NCBI GenBank assembly: GCA_025963955.1 | Contig: JAOPZU010000314.1 | Location: 1 to 7,281 of the forward strand | Source: Solirubrobacterales bacterium | GTDB taxonomy: Bacteria > Actinomycetota > Thermoleophilia > Solirubrobacterales > Solirubrobacteraceae | Length of the DNA stretch: 7,281 nt | Reading direction: 5' to 3' | Shown: one piece after another, positions 1-6,159 of the stretch | Position numbering within the stretch: the first letter of the stretch is position 1 | How the letters are laid out: each line of letters starts with the position of its first letter | Translations under genes and position numbers: made by a program | The notes under the pieces: generated by a model | What the model was told of the DNA's origin: nothing | Seen by the model: only the letters and a program-made list of their open reading frames with translations | The model's database searches: none

Positions 1-202
1 GGGCCGCGGTGGTCAGCCAGGCGGCGGGAACGGCCGGCACGCCGTCCCGCGGCCAGGCGAGCGCCGCGTCCGCGTAGGCGTCCTGCAGCGCGTCCTCGGC
101 CAGGGCGAAGTCCCCGCCGAGGTGCCGGATCAGCGTCGCCAGGACGCGGCCGCCCTCCTCGCGGGCGGCCCGCTCCAGCGCGGCCGCGGCGTCGCCCACC
201 AT
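1..202 (-). CDS. ECF-family RNA polymerase sigma factor, ECF42-like (N-terminal part, cut by window edge)
   Basis: The 67 visible codons run from an ATG at 202 to the left edge with no stop. The protein should direct RNA polymerase to a small set of promoters. Seen: after a short Ala-rich start, residues 15-50 carry the region 2 pattern of ECF sigmas (EEGGRVLATLIRHLGGD, then LAEDALQDAYADA, then WPRDGVP and PAAWL). The run from LAEDALQDA to WPRDGVPA is typical of the sigma factors that sit beside DGPF/YCII proteins (group ECF42). In that group a C-terminal TPR-like extension of about 200 residues replaces an anti-sigma partner; it would lie outside this window. The gene starts 11 bp after the stop of the DGPF gene, so the two are probably co-transcribed. 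The ribosome site is weak (only GGCGG-like bases), which fits translation coupled to the upstream gene. The family call is firm; the ECF42 assignment rests on context and N-terminal style. Confidence 0.85.
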   Translation of the reverse strand, partial: MVGDAAAALERAAREEGGRVLATLIRHLGGDFALAEDALQDAYADAALAWPRDGVPAVPAAWLTTAA

Positions 203-213
203 GCGGCCGCCGG

Positions 214-579
214 TCAGGCGGGCTGCTCCGCGAAGACCATCAGCGGGCGGACCTCGACGGAGCCGTAGGCGATGTTCGGCATCCGGGCGGCCCAGTCGAG
301 CGCCGCGTCGAGATCCGGCACGTCGATGACGTAGTAGCCGCCGAGCCACTCCTTGGTCTCTGCGAACGGGCCGTCGGTGACGAGGCGCTCGCCGCTCCGG
401 ACGCGCACGGTGGACGCGGTGTCCGCCGGGTGCAGCGCGTCGCCTGCGACGTGCACGCCGGCCTCGTGCAGCGCGGTTGTGTAGTCGAACCAACCCTTCA
501 TCATCGCCCGGCCCTCGGTCTCGGACGCCACCTGCGGCGCGTCGTCCGGGTCGGTGTAGATGAGCAGCATGTAGTGCAT
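214..579 (-). CDS. DGPF/YCII-domain protein (YciI-like)
   Basis: This is a 121-aa single-domain protein of the YCII (PF03795) dimeric alpha/beta-barrel type. Seen: the N-terminal strand MHYMLLIYTD, the diagnostic DGPFAETKE at residues 69-77, then LGGYYVIDVPDLDAALDWA at 79-97, all typical of DGPF proteins. The open frame continues upstream to 702, but that extension is Arg/Ala/Pro-rich and unlike the family, so I chose the ATG at 579; an AGAGG sits 6 bases before it. The biochemical role of DGPF proteins is not settled. Related YciI proteins have been suggested to be small enzymes. Established knowledge: DGPF genes are the conserved neighbours and main targets of ECF42 sigma factors. Here the sigma gene follows directly and an ECF42-type promoter lies about 60 bp upstream of the start, so expression is probably under that sigma's own control. 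Confidence 0.9.
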   Translation of the reverse strand: MHYMLLIYTDPDDAPQVASETEGRAMMKGWFDYTTALHEAGVHVAGDALHPADTASTVRVRSGERLVTDGPFAETKEWLGGYYVIDVPDLDAALDWAARMPNIAYGSVEVRPLMVFAEQPA

Positions 580-643
580 GGTCGGCCTCTGGGGAGTCGG
601 ATGGCCGGCGCGCCGGTTGCGCGCGGGCCGTGGTCGCTCGGAT

Positions 644-669
644 GACGCGGGCGCGGCGCGCTTTCGACA
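644..669 (-). promoter_or_regulatory. Putative ECF42-type promoter of the DGPF-sigma unit
   Basis: On the minus strand TGTCGA (669-664) is followed after 16 bases by CGTC (647-644). This matches the ECF42 target consensus as I recall it from work in Streptomyces venezuelae: TGTCGA in the -35 region and CG(A/T)C in the -10 region. Transcription would begin near 637, giving a 5' leader of about 58 bases before the ATG at 579. The position, directly upstream of the DGPF gene, is where an autoregulatory promoter is expected. Four other TGTCGA strings that I checked inside coding sequence (near 3268, 5096, 5909 and 5943, plus strand) lack CG(A/T)C at this spacing. Confidence 0.7.
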
Positions 670-671
670 GG

Positions 672-693
672 AACGCGCCAGAGGTGGCGCGTT
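672..693. repeat. Perfect inverted repeat, 9-bp arms with 4-base loop
   Basis: AACGCGCCA (672-680) and TGGCGCGTT (685-693) are exact reverse complements around GAGG. On the minus strand the hairpin begins 25 bases after the stop of the 78-aa gene and ends 2 bases before the TGTCGA -35 element. It could be a terminator for the upstream gene (no U-tract follows, only TT within the stem), or an operator overlapping the ECF-type promoter. The perfect symmetry is directly visible; the role is open. Confidence 0.6.
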
Positions 694-718
694 GGCGCTC
701 ATCGCCAGCGGTGGATTC

Positions 719-955
719 CTACCAGGGGTGCGCGTCGCCCCACTCGGTGGGCCCGTCCGGCTCGCGGCCGGTCTGCTCGAGCAGAGCGGCGCGCAGCCAC
801 GGGTCCTGCCGGGTGGCGGCGGGCGCCGCGAAGACGGTCGTCTCGCGGAGGAACTGCTCGACGGCCGCGACGATCGCGGCGGCCTCGTGGTCGGAGGCGG
901 CGCTCGGCACGCTCAGCTGCACCTGCGGGCGGTCGGTCGGCACGTCCGGCATCAT
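719..955 (-). CDS. Small protein resembling acyl-CoA carboxylase epsilon subunit (AccE-like)
   Basis: This is a 78-aa acidic protein with no membrane segment or signal peptide. Seen: an N-terminal strand-like stretch, one helix EAAAIVAAVEQFLRET (about residues 24-39), a low-complexity linker, then DPWLRAALLEQTGREP (about 51-66) and a Trp-containing tail WGDAHPW. A short predicted helix, an Ala/Pro linker and a W-x-x-x-x-x-L/R-rich tail is the layout of actinobacterial acyl-CoA carboxylase epsilon subunits (PF13822, usually 60-90 aa), which stabilise the biotin carboxylase-carboxyltransferase complex. The match is by general pattern only, so the name is tentative. Two adjacent ATG codons (955 and 952) could both start it. 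It diverges from the cyclodeaminase-like gene with only 8 bp between start codons. Known accE genes usually adjoin accD; here the nearest carboxyltransferase gene is about 3.6 kb upstream on the same strand, so it could be an unrelated conserved small protein. Confidence 0.5.
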   Translation of the reverse strand: MMPDVPTDRPQVQLSVPSAASDHEAAAIVAAVEQFLRETTVFAAPAATRQDPWLRAALLEQTGREPDGPTEWGDAHPW

Positions 956-963
956 GCCACGGC

Positions 964-1911
964 GTGCCCGAACTCCACGTCCTCGACCGCGCGGCCGTGC
1001 TCGCCGCGGTCACCCCCGCCGTCGCGATCGAGGTCGTCCGCGAGGCGTTCCTCGCCCACCACCGCGGCGAGTGGGTCATGCCGAGCAAGGTCTACCTCCA
1101 GGTCCCGCCGCACGGCGACTTCCGCGCGATGCCCGCCCGCGGCGGGGACCTCGCGATCCTCAAGTGGATCTCGTCGTGGCCGTCGAACGCCGCCCGCGGC
1201 CTGCCGTCGGTCATGGGCGTCGTGATCGTCAACGACGCGCGCACGAGCGAGCCGCTGATGATGCTGGACGCCGGTGCGGTCACCGCCCTGCGCACGGGGG
1301 CGGTCGCGGCGATCGCCGCCCAGGCCCTCGCCGCGCCGGACGCGCGCACGGTCGGCATCGTCGGCTGCGGAGAGCACGGCGCGTGGGTCGCGCGGTGCAT
1401 GGCGACCGCGGGCTACGGCCCCGGGATCTGCCACGACCCGCGGCCCGAGGTCGCCGAGGCGCTCGCACGGGAGCTGGGCTGGACCGCCGGCAGCCGCACG
1501 GACGCCCTGGCCTGCGACGTCATCTGCTGCGTCACGCCGGGCTTCGAGGTGGTGGTGGACCTGGGTGACCTCAAGCCCGGCCGCCACCTCAACATGCTCG
1601 GTGCGGACGGTCCCGGCAAGGCGGAGGCGACCACCGGCGTCGTCGCCTCGTGCGCGCTCTTCTGCGACGAGTGGGCCCAGGCCTCGCACGGCGGCGAGCT
1701 CACGGGTGCCTTCGAGGCCGGGCTCATCCAGCGCGAGCAGGTGACCGACCTCGGCGCGGTCCTCGCCGGGGAGGCGACCGGGCGACGCGGGCCGGAGGCC
1801 GTGACGCTGTTCGACTCGACGGGCCTGGCGATCCAGGACCTGGCGATCGCTGCCGCCGCGCTCGGCGTCTTCCGGGCCGGTGGCGTGGAGGCGCAGACCG
1901 TCCGGCTCTGA
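964..1911 (+). CDS. Ornithine cyclodeaminase / alanine dehydrogenase (mu-crystallin) family protein
   Basis: This 315-aa cytoplasmic protein is the usual length for the OCD/mu-crystallin family (PF02423), NAD(P)-dependent enzymes acting on amino acids or cyclic imines. Seen: residues 37-72 with P40-S41-K42, R54 and K67 (ILKWISS) in the substrate pocket region; N75 and GLP at 79-81; D91; LDAGAVTALRTGA (101-113), the family signature; the Rossmann turn GIVGCGEHG at 131-139; LGADGPGK (212-219), which resembles the GAD-x-PGK-x-E motif of archaeal alanine dehydrogenase-type members; and DSTGLAIQDLAIA (284-296) near the C-terminus. The substrate cannot be read from sequence; alanine/pyruvate, ornithine or a ketimine are all possible. 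The GTG start at 964 places the first family strand (LHVLDRAAV) correctly; the next in-frame ATG (1078) would delete it. There is no clear ribosome site. The methyltransferase-like gene follows after 73 bp in the same direction. Confidence 0.87.
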   Translation: MPELHVLDRAAVLAAVTPAVAIEVVREAFLAHHRGEWVMPSKVYLQVPPHGDFRAMPARGGDLAILKWISSWPSNAARGLPSVMGVVIVNDARTSEPLMMLDAGAVTALRTGAVAAIAAQALAAPDARTVGIVGCGEHGAWVARCMATAGYGPGICHDPRPEVAEALARELGWTAGSRTDALACDVICCVTPGFEVVVDLGDLKPGRHLNMLGADGPGKAEATTGVVASCALFCDEWAQASHGGELTGAFEAGLIQREQVTDLGAVLAGEATGRRGPEAVTLFDSTGLAIQDLAIAAAALGVFRAGGVEAQTVRL

Positions 1912-1984
1912 GGGGTCCTCGACGACGAGCGCGTTCACTCATGGCGGTTCTGCACGGGCTCCGCGACGGGTACCCTGGCGGTGC

Positions 1985-2761
1985 ATGCTGCCTGCCGCAC
2001 TCGAGCGCATCGACCAGGTCGTCCCGGAGGACGCGCTGGTGCTCGACGTGGGCGGCTGGGCGAGCCCCCTGAACCGCGCGGACCACGTCCTGGACGCGCA
2101 GCCGTACGACACCCGCGGGCCCGACGGCAGTCACGGCGAGATCCGGGAGCGCTTCAGCGCACGGACGTGGGTCACGCGCGACATGTGCGCCCGCGAGCCG
2201 TGGCCGTTCCGGGACGGCCAGTTCGACTTCGCCGTCTGCGTCATGACGCTCGCCGACGTGCGCGACCCGATCTGGGTCTGCCAGGAGCTGACGCGCGTGG
2301 CGCGCGCCGGCTACGTCGAGGTCCCGACGATCGTGGCGGAGCTGCTCCAGCACGAGGGGGACGACGCCGGCGGCCAGCACCTGGGCCTCGCGCACCGCCG
2401 CTGGTTCGTGCAGATGGAGGGCGGTGAGCTCGTCTTCGTCCACAAGTCGCACGCCATCCACCACGACTGGGCGCTGCGCATCTCCTCCCGTTGGCAGGAG
2501 CGCATGACGGTCGCGGACGAGCGCCAGGGCCTGTTCTGGGAGGGCCAGCTGCCCGCCCGCGAGCGGCTGCTGCTGACGCCGGAGGACCACGACCACCTCC
2601 GGGACGACCTGGCGCAGCACCTGCACCAGCGTTTCGAGCCGACGACCGGGGAGCTCGTGGTCCGCCAGGCCAGCTCGGTCGCCCGGCAGGGCCTGTACAT
2701 CGTCGGGCAGCCCGTGCGCGCGGCGGCGTCGCGCGTCATGGACCGCATCGTCGGCCGGTAG
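1985..2761 (+). CDS. Class I SAM-dependent methyltransferase-like protein
   Basis: This is a 258-aa soluble protein starting MLPAALERIDQVVP. Seen: residues 18-24 LVLDVGG occupy motif I (strand, acidic residue, glycine turn), but the usual G-x-G-x-G is replaced by GGWASP; D37 in HVLDAQPYD is the likely ribose-binding acid; D66 is in a motif II-like TRDMC; FPF/FRDGQFDFAVCVMTLADVRDP (75-95) is the typical post-II helix/strand of methyltransferase type 11 proteins; and GYVEVP follows. The C-terminal half (HRRWFVQMEGGELVFVHK and beyond) is not part of the core fold and may form an acceptor-binding lid. The acceptor is unknown; related proteins often occur in surface glycan clusters, but no glycosyltransferase is visible here. 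I chose the ATG at 1985, since the open frame upstream (from 1880) overlaps the preceding gene. TACCCT at 1971-1976 could be a -10 box 8 bases before the ATG, suggesting leaderless transcription. It converges on phoD with 11 bp between stops. Confidence 0.75.
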   Translation: MLPAALERIDQVVPEDALVLDVGGWASPLNRADHVLDAQPYDTRGPDGSHGEIRERFSARTWVTRDMCAREPWPFRDGQFDFAVCVMTLADVRDPIWVCQELTRVARAGYVEVPTIVAELLQHEGDDAGGQHLGLAHRRWFVQMEGGELVFVHKSHAIHHDWALRISSRWQERMTVADERQGLFWEGQLPARERLLLTPEDHDHLRDDLAQHLHQRFEPTTGELVVRQASSVARQGLYIVGQPVRAAASRVMDRIVGR

Positions 2762-2772
2762 GGGAGGCCGCC

Positions 2773-4434
2773 TCAGGCCGCCGGGCCGTGCGTCCCCTTC
2801 ACGGACGTCTGGCCCCGCTTGAGCGTGTAGGTGAGGTCCGCCGTCGGGAGGATCGCCCGTGACTTCTTCTTGATCGTCTGCAGGCGGACGAGCTCGCACG
2901 TCAGGCCGCCGGCATCGGCGCTGATCGCACCGAAGCCGTGGTGGTCGAAGTCGGCCTGGTCGACCCACGGGTTGACGCCGCGCAGTGCGTCGATGATCGC
3001 GGGCGGCGTCGCCGGGTGCGCGTCGTTGCCGGGGATCTTCGTGCCGGCGCCGGCGTCCAGGTCGGTCTCGCCGAGCGACTGCGAGGTGATCGACCCGCCG
3101 ACGAACTCGACCGCGACGCTCGGGCTGTTCTCCTTCGCGTCCATCGACGGGCGCACGTCGCCGGTGATGAACGTGTGGATGTCGCCCGTGATGAAGACGA
3201 CGTCCTTGATCGCCTTGTCCCGGATGTGGGTCAGCAGCTCGGTCCGCTCCTGCGGGTAGCCCTGCCAGCTGTCGAACGTGTAGAAGGAGTCGCCGAGGAC
3301 CTTCGTCGGCATGATCGTCACCTCGTTGGCGAGGATCTTCCACGCCGCCTTGGAGGTGGACAGGCGCGTCTTGACCCAGTCCATCTGCGCCCTGCCGAGG
3401 AACGTACGCGGCTGCTCGAAGTCAGCACAGGCCGGCGCGACCGCGTCGCCGCACGGCTGGTCGGCGCGGTAGCGGCGCTGGTCCATCACGATGAGCTCGA
3501 CCGTGTTACCGAACCTCAGCGAACGGTAGAGGCGGTCCTGCTTGGGGCCCGCGAAGGCCGGCATGGATTCGAAGAACGCCTGGTAGGCCGCGGCCTTCCG
3601 CCGGGCCGAGAAGCGCTTGACCGCCGGCAGGCCGCCGTTCGCCGCACCGCCGGCGTAGTTGTCCTGGACCTCGTGGTCGTCCCACAGCATGACCATCGGG
3701 AAGTTCGCGTGGACCTGCTGCAGCGCCTTGTCGGAGCGGTACAGGGAGTACTTCTCGCGGTAGTCCTGCAGGGTCAGCGCCTCGCGCACGATGCTGGGGT
3801 TCGGGCCCGACCGGCCGATCGGGTCGTTGCGCACCCCGGTTTTCAGCCCGCTCGCGTCCTGGCCCACCGCGTGGTAGGCCTCGGCGTAGATGTAGTCGCC
3901 GAGGCAGACGACGAAGTCGTAGTCGCCCTGGGCCATCAGCTCGTGGGCGTTGTAGTAGCCGTGCGTGTAGTCCTGGCAGGAGAAGAAGGCGAAGTTCACC
4001 GGCGCAGTCGAGCCGGCGGGCGGGGCGGTGCGGAAGCGACCGACACGGGACTCGCCCAGCCTCGTGGAGAAGCGGTAGAAGTACTCCTCGTGGGGCTTGA
4101 GCCTGGCCACGCGGGCCTTGACCGTGTGGTTGATCTTGTCGCTCGTGGCGATCTGCGTGCGCTGGACGACCCGGCGGAAGGCCTTGTCCGTCGCGACCTC
4201 CAGCTCGACGCGGCCGGCGCCCTCGACGCCGTCCAGGCGGGTCCACAGCGTGATGCCGGCGGCGCTCGGGTCACCCGAGACCACGCCGTCCGCGAAGCGG
4301 CCACCGCGGAACAGCGGCGCGGGCTTGGCGGAGGCGAGACCGAGGGCGAACGACTGCGGCGCCAGGACGATCGCGCCGGCGCCCGCGGCCGCGCCGGTGA
4401 GCAGGCGGCGGCGGGTGAGGGGACGGCCGGACAT
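2773..4434 (-). CDS. phoD: Alkaline phosphatase D / PhoD-like phosphodiesterase, Tat-exported
   Basis: This 553-aa secreted enzyme of the PhoD family (PF09423) hydrolyses phosphate mono- and diesters using Ca/Fe-type metals, normally outside the membrane. Seen: a twin-arginine signal RRRLLTG at residues 8-14, a hydrophobic Ala/Gly stretch, and an ASA site with probable cleavage after A36; an N-terminal fibronectin-like domain (FADGVVSGDPSAAGITLWTR, about 47-66); then metal-site motifs FFSCQDY (150-156), LGDYIY (178-183), MLWDDHEVQDNY (249-260), DQRRYR (318-323), and GDIHTF (417-422), with VEFVGGSITS (442-451) near the C-terminus. All main metal-ligand blocks appear present. The ATG at 4434 is supported by AGGAGGT ending 5 bases upstream and by the signal peptide; the open frame continues to 4620 but that part is not protein-like. 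TAGCGT at 4470-4475 (minus strand) is a possible -10; I see no clear PhoP box. A hairpin separates it from the upstream pccB. Confidence 0.93.
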   Translation of the reverse strand: MSGRPLTRRRLLTGAAAGAGAIVLAPQSFALGLASAKPAPLFRGGRFADGVVSGDPSAAGITLWTRLDGVEGAGRVELEVATDKAFRRVVQRTQIATSDKINHTVKARVARLKPHEEYFYRFSTRLGESRVGRFRTAPPAGSTAPVNFAFFSCQDYTHGYYNAHELMAQGDYDFVVCLGDYIYAEAYHAVGQDASGLKTGVRNDPIGRSGPNPSIVREALTLQDYREKYSLYRSDKALQQVHANFPMVMLWDDHEVQDNYAGGAANGGLPAVKRFSARRKAAAYQAFFESMPAFAGPKQDRLYRSLRFGNTVELIVMDQRRYRADQPCGDAVAPACADFEQPRTFLGRAQMDWVKTRLSTSKAAWKILANEVTIMPTKVLGDSFYTFDSWQGYPQERTELLTHIRDKAIKDVVFITGDIHTFITGDVRPSMDAKENSPSVAVEFVGGSITSQSLGETDLDAGAGTKIPGNDAHPATPPAIIDALRGVNPWVDQADFDHHGFGAISADAGGLTCELVRLQTIKKKSRAILPTADLTYTLKRGQTSVKGTHGPAA

Positions 4435-4435
4435 G

Positions 4436-4446
4436 TGGGACCTCCT
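4436..4446 (-). promoter_or_regulatory. Strong ribosome binding site of phoD
   Basis: On the minus strand AGGAGGT (4446-4440) precedes the ATG at 4434 by 5 bases. It is the only near-consensus Shine-Dalgarno sequence I see before a gene in this window. It decides the start against the 62-codon upstream extension of the frame. Confidence 0.85.
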
Positions 4447-4511
4447 GCGCTGCGGGTGGGGACAGGGCGACGCTATCCGCTGCGACCCGGCCGCGGGTGA
4501 GGCGGTGCGGG

Positions 4512-4542
4512 GGCGGACGGATGTGCGAGCCGTCCGTCCGCC
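4512..4542 (-). terminator. Hairpin after pccB, likely transcription terminator
   Basis: The arms 4512-4521 (GGCGGACGGA) and 4533-4542 (TCCGTCCGCC) are perfect 10-bp complements with an 11-base loop. On the minus strand the hairpin begins 13 bases after the TAG of the carboxyltransferase gene and lies 77 bases before the phoD start. No U-tract follows (the next bases are CCCCGC), as is common for actinobacterial terminators, so it may instead be an attenuator or mRNA 3'-end stabiliser. It suggests that phoD has its own promoter in 4447-4511. Confidence 0.6.
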
Positions 4543-4555
4543 TGGTCCCTCCGTC

Positions 4556-6127
4556 CTACAGCGGGATGTTGCCGTGCTTGCGCTTCGGGCCCGGCTCCCG
4601 CTTGGTGAGGAGCATCTCAAGGGCGCCGATGAGCTTGCCGCGCGTCTCGCGGGGCAGGATCACGTCGTCGATGTAGCCGCGCTCGGCCGCGACGTACGGG
4701 TTGGCGAAGCGCGCCTTGTAGTCCTCCATCAGCTTCGTCCGGCGCTCGTCCGGCGTCGGGGACCCGGCGATGTCGCGGCGGTAGATGATGTTGACCGCGC
4801 CCTCGGCCCCCATCACGGCGACCTCGGCCTGGGGCCACGCGAAGTTGAAGTCCATGCCGAGGTGCTTGGACCCCATGACGTCGTACGCGCCGCCGTAGGC
4901 CTTCCGCGTGATGACCGTGATCTTCGGGACGGTCGCCTCCGTGATCGCGTAGAGCAGCTTCGCGCCGTGGCGGATGATGCCGCCCCACTCCTGCGAGGTG
5001 CCGGGCAGGAAGCCGGGCACGTCGGTGAACATGATGATCGGGATGTTGAAGGCGTCGCAGGTGCGGACGAAGCGCGCGGCCTTCGCCGACGCGTCGATGT
5101 CGAGGACGCCGGCCATGTGCGCCGGCTGGTTGCCGACGACGCCGACCGCGTGTCCGTCCAGGCGGCTGAAGCCGCAGACGATGTTCTTGGCCCAGTGCTC
5201 GTGGATCTCGAAGAACTCCCCGTCGTCGACGGTGAGCTTGATCACCTTGCGCATGTCGTACGGCTTGTTCGGGTTGTCCGGGACCGCGTCGTCGAGCTCG
5301 GGGTCCTGCCGGTCGCGGTCGTCCGTCGGGTCCACACGCGGGGGGGTCTGCAGGTTGTTCGACGGCAGGAAGGACATGAGGTAGCGCGTGTCCTCGATGA
5401 CCTGGTCCTCGTCGTCGGCCGCGAGGTGCGCGACGCCCGACTTGGAGTTGTGCGTCATCGCGCCGCCGAGGGTCTCGAAGTCGACCTCCTCGCCCGTCAC
5501 CGTCTTGATGACGTCGGGCCCCGTGATGAACATGTGCGAGGTCTCCTTCACCATGAAGATGAAGTCGGTGATCGCGGGCGAGTAGACGGCGCCGCCGGCG
5601 CACGGGCCCATGATGAGCGAGACCTGCGGGATCACGCCGGAGCAGTTCACGTTGCGAGTGAACACGTCCCCGTAGGCGCCGAGGGACACGACGCCCTCCT
5701 GGATCCGGGCGCCGCCCGAGTCGTTGATGCCGATGACCGGGCAGCCGATCCGCGCGGCGAGGTCCATGACCTTGCACATCTTCTCGGCCATGACCTCGCC
5801 GAGGGAGCCGCCGAAGACGGTGAAGTCCTGGCTGAAGACGCAGACCTTGCGACCGTCGATCTCGCCGTAGCCGGTGACGACGGCGTCGCCCCAGGCGCGC
5901 GACTTCTGCATGTCGAAGTCATGGGTGCGGTGGCGGACGAACGTGTCGAGCTCGTTGAAGGTCCCGGGATCCAGCAGCTTCTCGATGCGCTCGCGGGCGG
6001 TGTACTTGCCCTTCGCGTGCTGCTTCTCCTCGGCCTCCGGGCTGGAGTGGGCGGCCTGCTCCCGCAGGTCGACCAGCTGGGCGACTTTCTCGTCGAACGT
6101 CGCGGGCGGCTTCTGGCGCGTGGTCAT
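4556..6127 (-). CDS. pccB: Acyl-CoA (propionyl-CoA type) carboxylase, carboxyltransferase beta subunit
   Basis: This 523-aa protein is full length for actinobacterial AccD/PccB subunits. It transfers CO2 from carboxybiotin (on a separate alpha subunit) to an acyl-CoA, giving methylmalonyl-CoA or malonyl-CoA for propionate use or lipid synthesis. Seen: the N-terminal helix region ([12 protein letters not shown]), [19 protein letters not shown] (39-57), the N-domain oxyanion-hole motif SGGARIQEG (137-145), [12 protein letters not shown] (174-185), the C-domain [12 protein letters not shown] (332-343), [10 protein letters not shown] (368-377), and [15 protein letters not shown] (410-424). D416 in AYDVM corresponds to the position known from Streptomyces PccB (Asp422) to set preference for propionyl-CoA; acetyl-CoA-type enzymes carry Ile. 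The tail ends KRKHGNIPL, the usual PccB end. No biotin carboxylase gene is visible nearby. It diverges from the hydrolase gene; TAGCAT at 6139-6144 is a possible -10, implying a near-leaderless mRNA, since there is no clear ribosome site. Confidence 0.96.
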   Translation of the reverse strand: MTTRQKPPATFDEKVAQLVDLREQAAHSSPEAEEKQHAKGKYTARERIEKLLDPGTFNELDTFVRHRTHDFDMQKSRAWGDAVVTGYGEIDGRKVCVFSQDFTVFGGSLGEVMAEKMCKVMDLAARIGCPVIGINDSGGARIQEGVVSLGAYGDVFTRNVNCSGVIPQVSLIMGPCAGGAVYSPAITDFIFMVKETSHMFITGPDVIKTVTGEEVDFETLGGAMTHNSKSGVAHLAADDEDQVIEDTRYLMSFLPSNNLQTPPRVDPTDDRDRQDPELDDAVPDNPNKPYDMRKVIKLTVDDGEFFEIHEHWAKNIVCGFSRLDGHAVGVVGNQPAHMAGVLDIDASAKAARFVRTCDAFNIPIIMFTDVPGFLPGTSQEWGGIIRHGAKLLYAITEATVPKITVITRKAYGGAYDVMGSKHLGMDFNFAWPQAEVAVMGAEGAVNIIYRRDIAGSPTPDERRTKLMEDYKARFANPYVAAERGYIDDVILPRETRGKLIGALEMLLTKREPGPKRKHGNIPL

Positions 6128-6138
6128 GACGGTGCGGG

Positions 6139-6144
6139 ATGCTA
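6139..6144 (-). promoter_or_regulatory. Possible -10 element of pccB
   Basis: TAGCAT on the minus strand fits the actinobacterial -10 pattern TAnnnT and would start transcription about 5 bases before the ATG at 6127. No TTGACA-like -35 is found at 16-19 bases upstream, so the call is weak. Confidence 0.3.
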
Positions 6145-6149
6145 TTGCG

Positions 6150-6159
6150 ATGCGCGCAT
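6150..6159. repeat. Perfect 10-bp palindrome ATGCGCGCAT in the divergent pccB/hydrolase region
   Basis: The ten bases are their own reverse complement. They lie just upstream of the possible pccB -10, within what would be its promoter spacer, and they contain the ATG candidate start of the hydrolase. If the hydrolase really starts at the GTG at 6177, the palindrome is fully intergenic and well placed as an operator. A palindrome this short could occur by chance in GC-rich DNA. Confidence 0.35.

Noticed and set aside
580..702. N-terminal extension of the DGPF protein (41 residues from an ATG at 702)
   Set aside because: The extension is Arg/Ala/Pro-rich and unlike the family, and it would place the ECF-type promoter inside the coding sequence.
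693..707. Second small hairpin (TGGCG, 5-base loop, CGCCA) next to the 9-bp inverted repeat
   Set aside because: The stem is only 5 bp, it shares a base with the stronger hairpin, and this is expected by chance at this GC content.
2762..2772. Possible bidirectional terminator between the methyltransferase and phoD
   Set aside because: The gap is 11 bp and only a 4-bp stem (GAGG/CCTC) can form, overlapping the phoD stop; too weak to call.
3268..3273. A further TGTCGA string, within phoD
   Set aside because: There is no CG(A/T)C at 16-17 bases and it lies inside coding sequence, so I treat it as chance, as with similar strings near 5096, 5909 and 5943.
1724..3343. Minus-strand open frame of 539 codons across the methyltransferase and phoD ends
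   Set aside because: It runs out of frame through phoD and antisense through the methyltransferase, and is Arg/Pro-rich without motifs.
2938..4500. Plus-strand open frame of 520 codons opposite phoD
   Set aside because: It is a shadow of phoD: no recognisable domain, and a composition typical of antisense frames in GC-rich DNA.
4435..4620. 62-residue upstream extension of PhoD
   Set aside because: It would put the Tat signal in the protein interior and override a strong AGGAGGT site; it also overlaps the end of pccB.
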